Source of the DNA: Desulfobulbus sp.
Lineage (GTDB): Bacteria; Desulfobacterota; Desulfobulbia; Desulfobulbales; Desulfobulbaceae
NCBI GenBank assembly: GCA_030602145.1
Contig: JAUWAH010000228.1
Coordinates: 1 to 5,085 of the forward strand
Length of the DNA stretch: 5,085 nucleotides
Reading direction: 5' to 3'
Of the stretch, positions 1 through 5,085 are shown in pieces (the first letter of the stretch is position 1; each line of letters starts with the position of its first letter). The notes beneath the pieces are model-generated. The model worked only from the letters and a program-made list of their open reading frames with translations, was not told the DNA's origin and ran no database searches. The translations under genes and the position numbers were made by a program.

Positions 1-370
1 TTTTCGGAAAGATCGACCGGGGCGGCTGGCTGTAGACCAGCGGCGCGAACAGCAGCCGTTCCAGGAAGGAGCGCATGGCGCCGCTCATGCAGCCGAAATA
101 GATCGGCGAACCCAGGATGAGGACGTCGACCCGGGCCTCGATGCCGTGCAGCACCGGAGTCAGCCCGTCCTGCATGGCGCAGCGGCCGTTGCTCGGCCCG
201 TCGATCAGCTTGCAGGCAAAGCAGCTGGTACAGCCCTTGTAGTCCAGATCGTAGAGATGCAGCAATTCGGTTGTCGCCCCCCGGGTGGCTGCGCCTTCCA
301 GGGCCTTGGTCAACAGGGTGGCGGTGTTCCAGGTCTTCCTCGGGCTGCCGTTGATGGCGAGAACATGCAT
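1..370 (-). CDS. Flavodoxin-family NAD(P)H/FMN oxidoreductase with cysteine cluster (partial, C-terminus beyond the left edge)
   Basis: The first 123 residues of a flavodoxin-fold protein are visible; the rest lies beyond the left edge. The start MHVLAINGSPRK is an opening beta strand followed by the FMN-phosphate loop (NGSPRKTWNTATLL, residues 7-20). A second flavin-contacting segment, GSPIYFGCMSGAMRSFLERL, is at residues 87-106. Both are typical of the NADPH-dependent FMN reductase / iron-sulfur flavoprotein superfamily. Cysteines at 47, 50, 53 and 64 form C-x2-C-x2-C-x10-C. This resembles the compact cluster motif of archaeal and bacterial iron-sulfur flavoproteins, although the last spacing is longer than the classic form. 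The likely role is cytoplasmic electron transfer or quinone/disulfide-type reduction; the substrate cannot be told. The start is well supported by a GGAGGA ribosome-binding site five bases upstream. The gene follows the porin gene by 63 bases on the same strand with no obvious terminator between, so co-transcription is plausible. An iron-sulfur cluster is inferred, not shown. Confidence 0.88.
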   Translation of the reverse strand, partial: MHVLAINGSPRKTWNTATLLTKALEGAATRGATTELLHLYDLDYKGCTSCFACKLIDGPSNGRCAMQDGLTPVLHGIEARVDVLILGSPIYFGCMSGAMRSFLERLLFAPLVYSQPPRSIFPK

Positions 371-375
371 GGGCG

Positions 376-381
376 TCCTCC
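376..381 (-). promoter_or_regulatory. Ribosome-binding site of the flavoprotein gene
   Basis: On the minus strand this reads GGAGGA and ends five bases before the ATG at 370. It is the only strong Shine-Dalgarno match in front of any start in the window. It fixes the start at 370 over an out-of-frame ATG four bases further in (366-364). Confidence 0.75.
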
Positions 382-433
382 GTGCGTTGGTGAAGAAATC
401 AAGCTGCTACTCGTCCGGATCGGATGAACCGGA

Positions 434-1810
434 TCAGAACCTGAGACAGCCGTAGAGCATCAGCGAAGTCCAGTCCTTGTTGCCGCCAAGAAACTGCTCG
501 GCGCCGTCGTCCGGGGTCGCGTAGGCCCCGACCAGGCTGAGATTGAGATGATCGGTGGCTGCCCAGTCGAAGATCAGGTTCCACTCGTTGCCGAAGGTGT
601 CGCTTTCGACCCCGTACGCCTCGGGTGTATGGAAGATGAAGGTGAAGTAGATGAGATTGACGGTCAGCGACTCGACCGGCAGCAGCTTCAGGCGCAGCAT
701 GTGGGTGTTGAGGTTGTTGTTGCTCAGCGCGTATTCGCCGACGATCTCGCCCTGAAACCAGGTGCCCCAGTCGGTGCCGCCGTAGAAGAGCGGGTCGTAG
801 TGCTCGTCGAAGCTGGCATACCGGTAGGTGAGTTCCGGCTGCCAGGGCAGGGTGGCGAACCGGTAGCTGGCAGCCGCATACCAGCCGTTGCCGTCGGCGA
901 ACGGGCCGTCCTTGTCCTCGTGGGCATACTCGAATTCGAGGTTGAGCGGCCGCAACCACGCCGGGCCGTCGATGCGGGCAAAGGGTTTGACCGCGCCGCG
1001 GATGTCGTAGACCCGCATGCCGTCCCGAATGGCCTGATCGGAATCGACGGCGAACACGCTCGAGCCGAGGCGGGCGTCGTCGCTGAAGGCGTAGTTGACC
1101 GTCGCGCCACCGGCCCGGGTGTTGAAATCCCTGAAGTGCTGCGCCTCGAAATCGTTGATCCGGTCCGCTTCAAACAGGAAAAGGTCGCCGGACCAGGGCC
1201 CGGATCGCATCCGGACGATGCCCGACCAGTCGGCGCTCTTGCGGCCGCCGATGTACCAGGCCGCCCGCTTGTAGCCGCCCTCGCCCTGACTGTTGAAGAG
1301 AAAACCGTTGCCGACCGTGTAGATCTGCCGCCCGAAGGAGATGTCGAGAAAATCCTTGCCCAGGGTTTCGAACAGGTCGCCCGACCGCCAGCCCGCGTAG
1401 AGCTTGTCCAGACGCAGCGAACTGACATCGCCGTGGACCGCGTTGGTGCCGCCGACATCGACCCCGCCGAAGGTGTTGGCCTGGACCGCGTCGACCTTGG
1501 CGTACAGGGTCTGGCTGCCGGCCAGGGCGAAGCTGCCTTCCAATCCCAGCCGGACCAGCGACTCCCACCAGGAATCGACCGATTGGCCGTCGAGCACCCC
1601 TTTGTCGTTGCCGAACCAGGCATTGCCCTGGCTGAGCACGGCCAGGTCGAAACCGGCCGAGGCCTGCAGGAAGCTGCCGCTTTCATCCAGGGGGAGGCGA
1701 AGAGGATTGGCGTGTTCGGAGGCGAGGCCAGGGTTCGGCACGCCCAGGGCAAGGGCAAGGAGAAGCGGCGGGCAGGCTGCGGCCAGGAAAGATCTGCACG
1801 GATGGGTCAT
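434..1810 (-). CDS. Outer-membrane beta-barrel protein, alginate-export-like porin
   Basis: This encodes 458 residues. Residues 1-30 form a signal peptide: a short polar start with an Arg (MTHPCRSF), a hydrophobic core (PPLLLALALGV) and a likely cut after GLA at residue 30. The mature part is rich in alternating polar/aromatic strands with Gly/Asp turns and no long hydrophobic helix. It ends in an amphipathic strand closing on Phe (LMLYGCLRF), as expected for BAM-inserted barrels. FGRQIYTVGNGFLFN (residues 159-173) and the FDEHYDPLFYGG...WFQGEI stretch (334-356) resemble the alginate-export/AlgE-like family, which is mostly 400-500 residues long. The likely role is passive passage of a small or sugar-like solute across the outer membrane. 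No alginate gene is nearby, so the substrate is unknown. The start at 1810 was chosen because it opens directly on the signal peptide; the frame stays open to a TTG at 1978, but that extension is unlike any export signal. No strong ribosome-binding site precedes 1810. The barrel call is firm; the family call is moderate. Confidence 0.82.
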   Translation of the reverse strand: MTHPCRSFLAAACPPLLLALALGVPNPGLASEHANPLRLPLDESGSFLQASAGFDLAVLSQGNAWFGNDKGVLDGQSVDSWWESLVRLGLEGSFALAGSQTLYAKVDAVQANTFGGVDVGGTNAVHGDVSSLRLDKLYAGWRSGDLFETLGKDFLDISFGRQIYTVGNGFLFNSQGEGGYKRAAWYIGGRKSADWSGIVRMRSGPWSGDLFLFEADRINDFEAQHFRDFNTRAGGATVNYAFSDDARLGSSVFAVDSDQAIRDGMRVYDIRGAVKPFARIDGPAWLRPLNLEFEYAHEDKDGPFADGNGWYAAASYRFATLPWQPELTYRYASFDEHYDPLFYGGTDWGTWFQGEIVGEYALSNNNLNTHMLRLKLLPVESLTVNLIYFTFIFHTPEAYGVESDTFGNEWNLIFDWAATDHLNLSLVGAYATPDDGAEQFLGGNKDWTSLMLYGCLRF

Positions 1811-1894
1811 TGCGCGGGTCTCGGCGGGGGTGAACGGGTTGCCCGGGCACGGAGGCCGGCGTGCGGCCCCGGACCGGCAGGAAATCCACGGACC

Positions 1895-1926
1895 ATTAAC
1901 AGGTTCGGATCGGCTTGACCAGTGAA
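1895..1926 (-). promoter_or_regulatory. Weak candidate promoter for the porin (and flavoprotein) transcript
   Basis: Reading leftward, TTCACT (1926-1921) is followed 19 bases later by TGTTAA (1901-1896), the only AT-leaning patch in a GC-rich gap. The hexamers match the sigma-70 consensus poorly and the spacing is long. The position, about 85 bases before the porin start, is reasonable. This is a guess based on location and base composition. Confidence 0.18.
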
Positions 1927-1929
1927 ATG

Positions 1930-1948
1930 TGGCAGCCGCATGGCAGCC
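1930..1948. repeat. Tandem 8-base direct repeat TGGCAGCC with 11-base period
   Basis: TGGCAGCC occurs at 1930-1937 and again at 1941-1948, separated by GCA. The copies are exact and spaced by about one turn of the helix. They sit just upstream, in the porin direction, of the weak candidate promoter. Such spacing would let a regulator bind two sites on one face of the DNA. The repeat is plain in the sequence; any regulatory role is inferred, and in GC-rich DNA an 8-base pair of copies can occur by chance. Confidence 0.3.
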
Positions 1949-2039
1949 CCTGAAAGGAGAACCAGCCCTGCACGCCAACAGGATGGTTGCCTGCGCCGCT
2001 GCGGCGTCCGGACCTCCGGCGCCGGCGGGCGGCGGCGGA

Positions 2040-4499
2040 TCAGGCGTCCTGCCGATGGTGGAGATGGGCCAGCACCAGGTTGATCTCGCCGTAGCTATAC
2101 TCGTCGCCCAGGGCGGTTTTCAGCGCCTTGAGGGAGGAGAGGTCGGCGAGCGCGGCGATCTTCTCTTCCAATGCCCGTCGCCGCTCCTCGGGCAGCAGGT
2201 TGTCGATGGCCAGTTCGCCGCTCTTGACATAGAAGGCCAGGTGGCCCTCCACCGTCTGCTTGGTCAGGACGCGTCGGTCAGCGATCTCGGCGATGGTCAA
2301 CCCCTCGCGGAGCATTGCCAGGCTGGTGGCCTTGGTGTCCTCCCGTTTGCCCGTCCCGGTGGGGCCGACCTTGGCCGAACCGGCGGCGGGACTGGGCAGC
2401 GCCACGGTTTCGATCCCCTCCTTGCGGCGAAAGTCGGCCACCAGGGCGACAATCTCCGCCCCGTATCGCGCCGCCAGCCGCTTGCCGATTCCCTTGATGG
2501 CGAGCAGCCCATCGATGCTGTCGGGCAGGTGGACGGCGATCTGCATCAGGGGCTTCTGGCGGAGGACCATATAGGGGGCGACGCCCTCGTCGCCGGCCCG
2601 GTCGGTACGCCATTGGCGCAGGGCGCGGAACAGGTCCGGATGGCCGACGTCGGCCTCGGTGTACACGCTCTCGGTCTTGGCCGGCCGCCGTTCCCCCTCC
2701 AGGGCGGCCAGGGACAGGGCGCGGAGGTAACGGGCAGGGGAGAAGCCGTCGTCGCAGGCCCGGACCGCCGCCTGCTTGATCGCGGCCTCCCGGCGAACCT
2801 GCTTGAGGGCTTCATGGATCCGTTTGCGCACCTCCTTGTTGTCCGACTCCACCCCCAGATTGTCCAGACAGGGCATGAGCACGGTTTCGAACTGCTGGCG
2901 GAAATAGACCGCCGCCTTGGCCAGCCGTTCGCGGATGGTCGGGTCGGCGGCGGGTTCCCGGTCCGCCCCGAACAGCGCCTGCAATTGCCGCTTGAAGTTG
3001 TCGCCCACGGTGCAGATCGTCTCCCGGGTGCTCCGCTGCACCTCGTACAGATCGGCTGTGCCATGCACCTCGACGATGCTCGCGTTGCCGCCGATCAACC
3101 CGACCAGTCGGCCCAGCAGCCGGTCCAGGGTTTGGAAATCGTAGCACTGGTGGAGCAGCCGTTGCTGGTAGCGGATCGTGGCCGCCCGCAGGGTAGCCTC
3201 GGTGGGCGTCCGCTGCTCGATGCCGGCAACGAACCCCAGCACCGCCGGATCGGTTTTGATGGCGCTGGCGGTGATCGGCCTGCTGAGCGTCAACCCCTCC
3301 AGGGTGCGGCAGCGGCTCAGGGCCACATACACCTGGCCGGGGGCAAAGGCGTCTTGGGCATCGATCATCGCCCGGTCGAAGGTCAACCCCTGGCTCTTGT
3401 GGATGGTGATCGCCCAGGCCGGCTTGAGCGGCACCTGGTTGAAGCTGCCCACCACTTTGGGCGAGATTTCGGCGGTCTCGGCGTCGACCCGGTACTCGAT
3501 GTTCTCCCAGGTGACCGGCCCGACCTCGATGGGTTCGGCGTCGCCCGGACAGTCGACCCGGATCTTTTCCCGGCCCAAGGCGACGATGGTGCCGATCTTG
3601 CCGTTGAAATAGCGTTTGTCCGGCGACAGGTCGTTGCGGACGAACATCACCTGGGCGCCGACCTTCAGCTCCAGGCTGGCGGCGGTGGGAAAGGCGTAGT
3701 CGGGAAAGGTGCCCTCGACCCCGGCCTCGAAGCACCGGACGGTACCGGGCAGCCGGTCCAGCCGGGCGCGGTTGATGGCATCGGCGCGGTGGTTGTGGGT
3801 GCAGAGGGTGATGCTGCCTTCGTCCGGGACCAGGTCCGGTTGATGGCGGGAGTTGAGCAGCGCGAGGCTTGGCGGATCGAGCCGGTTGTCGCGCACCCGG
3901 TTGAGCAGGTCGATGAAGCGGCCATCCGACTGGCGATAAATGTGCTTGAGTTCGATGGGGATCAGCTCCACACCCGACAGCGCCATACTGCTGAAGAAGA
4001 AGGGGGATGCGTAGCGGCCGGCGAGCAACTGCCACTCGGCCTCCTTGACCACCGGCGGCAGTTGATGCAGATCGCCGATCATCAGGAGCTGGACGCCGCC
4101 GAAGGGCAGCTCCGAGCGGCGATACCGGCGCAGCACCGCGTCGACGCCGTCCAGCAGGTCGGCCCGGACCATGCTGATCTCGTCGATCACCAGCAGGTCG
4201 AGGCTGTTGATCAGGTCACGCTTCTCCCGGCTCATCCTGTGCTGGCCGGTGTGCACCTCGCTGCCGGGGAGGAAAGGGCCGAAGGGCAACTGGAAAAAGG
4301 AGTGGAGGGTGACGCCGCCGGCATTGATGGCCGCCACCCCGGTGGGCGCGGTCACCACCAGCCGTTTATGGGACTGCTCCTTGATCCGGTGGAGAAAGGT
4401 GGTCTTGCCGGTGCCGGCCTTGCCGGTGAGGAACAGGGAACAGTCGGTCTGCTCGACAAAGGATCGGGCCAGTTGGAGTTCGGGGTTGGGATGGCTCAT
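2040..4499 (-). CDS. PIF1/RecD-like superfamily 1 helicase with C-terminal HRDC and helix-turn-helix domains
   Basis: An 819-residue ATP-driven DNA helicase, probably cytoplasmic and involved in repair, replication restart or resolving DNA structures. Residues 1-400 carry the full motor: Walker A GKAGTGKT (26-33), motif Ia TAPTGVAAINAGG (50-62), Walker B VIDEIS (104-109), motif III GDLHQLPP (142-149), IYRQ (187-190), motif V TIHKSQGLTFD (365-375) and motif VI VYVALSRCR (390-398). All key residues are present, so it should be active. Residues about 425-605 are helical and charged and match nothing I recognise. Residues about 620-692 look like an HRDC domain (LFRALRQWR...MVLRQKPLMQIA...LLAIKGIGKRLAARYG), known from RecQ and RNase D. 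Residues about 722-812 look like the RecQ-associated helix-turn-helix family (LREGLTIAEIADRRVLTKQTVEGHL). The ATG at 4499 was chosen because it begins just before the family's usual LQLAR opening. A TTG at 4538, in frame and behind a GGGGTAGG stretch, would add 13 residues and cannot be excluded. arfB lies 81 bases upstream on the same strand. The product class is secure; the cellular role is inferred. Confidence 0.93.
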   Translation of the reverse strand: MSHPNPELQLARSFVEQTDCSLFLTGKAGTGKTTFLHRIKEQSHKRLVVTAPTGVAAINAGGVTLHSFFQLPFGPFLPGSEVHTGQHRMSREKRDLINSLDLLVIDEISMVRADLLDGVDAVLRRYRRSELPFGGVQLLMIGDLHQLPPVVKEAEWQLLAGRYASPFFFSSMALSGVELIPIELKHIYRQSDGRFIDLLNRVRDNRLDPPSLALLNSRHQPDLVPDEGSITLCTHNHRADAINRARLDRLPGTVRCFEAGVEGTFPDYAFPTAASLELKVGAQVMFVRNDLSPDKRYFNGKIGTIVALGREKIRVDCPGDAEPIEVGPVTWENIEYRVDAETAEISPKVVGSFNQVPLKPAWAITIHKSQGLTFDRAMIDAQDAFAPGQVYVALSRCRTLEGLTLSRPITASAIKTDPAVLGFVAGIEQRTPTEATLRAATIRYQQRLLHQCYDFQTLDRLLGRLVGLIGGNASIVEVHGTADLYEVQRSTRETICTVGDNFKRQLQALFGADREPAADPTIRERLAKAAVYFRQQFETVLMPCLDNLGVESDNKEVRKRIHEALKQVRREAAIKQAAVRACDDGFSPARYLRALSLAALEGERRPAKTESVYTEADVGHPDLFRALRQWRTDRAGDEGVAPYMVLRQKPLMQIAVHLPDSIDGLLAIKGIGKRLAARYGAEIVALVADFRRKEGIETVALPSPAAGSAKVGPTGTGKREDTKATSLAMLREGLTIAEIADRRVLTKQTVEGHLAFYVKSGELAIDNLLPEERRRALEEKIAALADLSSLKALKTALGDEYSYGEINLVLAHLHHRQDA

Positions 4500-4559
4500 G
4501 GCTGCATGCGGCGGCGAGGCGAAAGGGTGGATCGGCAATCGGGCAACCTACCCCAATTG

Positions 4560-4571
4560 GCCGGGCCCGGC
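4560..4571. other. Perfect 12-base palindrome GCCGGGCCCGGC between arfB and the helicase gene
   Basis: This GC-only palindrome lies nine bases past the arfB stop codon. It could be a protein-binding site or the base of a transcript hairpin. It has no loop, and a CAATTGGGG stretch rather than a T-run follows it in the direction of transcription, so it is not a normal intrinsic terminator. Chance is a fair explanation at this GC content. Confidence 0.25.
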
Positions 4572-4580
4572 AAGCCCCGC

Positions 4581-4997
4581 TCATTCGGGTTTGCGGCGCA
4601 GGGCCTTGATGCGGCCATGGCGCACCTTGCTCTCCAGCCGCCGCTTGCGGGCCGCCTGGGTCGGCTGGGTAGGGCGCCGTTTCCTGCGGGTGATGGTTGC
4701 CCGGCGGATCAGGTCGACCAAACGCTCGATGGCGGCCTCGCGGTTTTTTTCCAGGCTGCGGAACTCCTGGGCCTTGATCACCACCACGCCGTCCTCGGTC
4801 AGGCGCTGATCGTGCAGAGCAAGTAGCCGTTCCTTGCACGAATCCGGCAGGGACGAGGCGCGGATGTCGAAACGCAGATGGACGGCATTGGAGACCTTGT
4901 TGACGTTCTGGCCGCCCGAACCCTGGGCGCGGATGGCGGTCAGCTCAACCTCGGAGGCATCGATGGCCAGGTCGGGGGTGATGGCGATGGTTGGCAT
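4581..4997 (-). CDS. arfB: Alternative ribosome-rescue factor ArfB (peptidyl-tRNA hydrolase, YaeJ/ICT1 family)
   Basis: The 138-residue product matches the ArfB family in length (E. coli about 140) and layout. The catalytic GGQ is at 28-30 within RAQGSGGQNVNKVSNAVHLR, and is followed by the conserved RFDIRASSLP (42-51) and VVVIKAQEFRS (71-81). A strongly basic tail from about residue 99 (RRATITRRKRRPTQPTQAARKRR) includes the conserved RRPTxPT. In the family, the tail enters the empty mRNA channel of a ribosome stalled on a truncated message while GGQ hydrolyses the peptidyl-tRNA in the P site. Unlike RF1/RF2 there is no codon-recognition domain. The ATG at 4997 was chosen because it opens on MPTIAITPDLAI, aligned with the family start. 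An in-frame ATG at 5054 would add 19 unconserved residues and begin against the dispersed repeat. No strong ribosome-binding site is seen. It heads the leftward gene run, but no functional link to the helicase is evident. Confidence 0.95.
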   Translation of the reverse strand: MPTIAITPDLAIDASEVELTAIRAQGSGGQNVNKVSNAVHLRFDIRASSLPDSCKERLLALHDQRLTEDGVVVIKAQEFRSLEKNREAAIERLVDLIRRATITRRKRRPTQPTQAARKRRLESKVRHGRIKALRRKPE

Positions 4998-5056
4998 GGT
5001 TGCATGTGAGACTTTGACTGTTGATGCATTGGTAAAAAGTCGGAAAACGACCATTT

Positions 5057-5085
5057 TGTCATTTCGAGCGTAGCGAGAAATCTCC
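5057..5085. repeat. Probable dispersed intergenic repeat element (partial, runs off the right edge)
   Basis: The last 29 bases contain ATTTCGAGCG followed by TAGCGAGAAAT and then CTCC. ATTTC at 5061-5065 can pair with GAAAT at 5077-5081, and the core repeats AGCG on either side of TA, giving an imperfect stem-loop. From memory, near-identical words (GTCATTT/CCGAGCG-AGCGAG-AAATCTC) occur many times between genes in Desulfobacterota, Geobacter relatives and some Bacteroidetes, like REP-type elements. That identification rests on recall, not a search. Its position about 60 bases upstream of arfB fits an intergenic repeat. The element may continue beyond the window. Confidence 0.5.

Larger units (their letters stand above)
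1811..2039. other. GC-rich gap between the helicase and porin genes
   Basis: About 230 bases separate the helicase stop from the porin start. Next to the helicase stop the sequence is very GC-rich, with a short inverted repeat (CGCCG, CTG loop, CGGCG at 1994-2006) and the palindrome GTCCGGAC at 2006-2013. Neither is followed by a T-run in the helicase direction, so a canonical intrinsic terminator is not supported. The middle holds the direct repeat and possible promoter listed separately. The porin frame stays open through most of the gap, but the translated stretch (many Arg, Pro, Ser, Cys) does not look like protein. I see no small gene or RNA here. Confidence 0.5.

Noticed and set aside
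1772..1810. Possible lipobox (LAAAC, Cys at residue 13) in the porin leader.
   Set aside because: The Cys comes before the hydrophobic core, whereas a lipobox follows it. The GLA cut site at residue 30 fits ordinary signal peptidase processing, and the mature part is a barrel.
548..1918. Plus-strand open frame of 456 codons opposite the porin gene.
   Set aside because: It is the complement of the porin, with Val/Gly/Ala/Glu-biased composition and no motif. The porin strand has a signal peptide and a barrel-type C-terminus.
1811..1978. N-terminal extension of the porin to a TTG at 1978.
   Set aside because: The added 56 residues are Arg/Pro/Ser/Cys-rich, would bury the signal peptide, and rely on a rare start codon.
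1994..2013. GC-rich inverted repeats past the helicase stop as a terminator.
   Set aside because: Stems are short and no T-run follows in the helicase direction.
1929..4826. Very long plus-strand open frame of 965 codons opposite the helicase and most of arfB.
   Set aside because: It lies antisense to two genes with clear conserved motifs. Its translation is a low-complexity mix of Gly, Ala, Leu, Gln, Asp and Val with no recognisable domain, and it crosses the intergenic gap. GC-rich codon bias on the opposite strand explains the lack of stops.
4834..5073. Small plus-strand open frame of 79 codons at the right edge.
   Set aside because: It is largely antisense to arfB and ends inside the repeat element, with no motif.

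Overview
The window is GC-rich bacterial DNA. It carries four protein-coding genes, all reading leftward on the minus strand, with little space between them. From right to left these are an ArfB-type ribosome-rescue hydrolase (about 4997 to 4581), a large PIF1/RecD-like superfamily 1 helicase with HRDC and helix-turn-helix modules at its C-terminus (4499 to 2040), an outer-membrane beta-barrel protein resembling the alginate-export family (1810 to 434), and the first 123 residues of a flavodoxin-fold NAD(P)H/FMN oxidoreductase with a tight cysteine cluster, which runs off the left edge (370 to 1).

The signal peptide and outer-membrane barrel point to a diderm (Gram-negative) host. The cysteine-rich flavoprotein is of a type common in anaerobes. 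The right edge ends in a short sequence that I recall as a dispersed repeat in Desulfobacterota, Geobacterales and some other groups. Together these suggest an anaerobic or facultative Desulfobacterota-like bacterium, but this is inference and no marker in the window settles it.

The layout falls into two loosely linked pairs. arfB and the helicase gene are separated by about 80 bases, which contain a perfect 12-base palindrome just after the arfB stop. The porin and flavoprotein genes are separated by about 63 bases and could share a transcript. Between the pairs lies a GC-rich gap of about 230 bases, the most likely place for a promoter serving porin and flavoprotein. It holds an 8-base direct repeat with an 11-base period. 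Nothing shows that the four products act in one pathway: they cover translation rescue, DNA unwinding, outer-membrane transport and redox chemistry.

I found no RNA gene, CRISPR array, insertion sequence or clear novel system. The points most worth a second look are the helicase's composite architecture and unassigned middle region, the dispersed repeat at the right edge, and the cysteine cluster of the flavoprotein.
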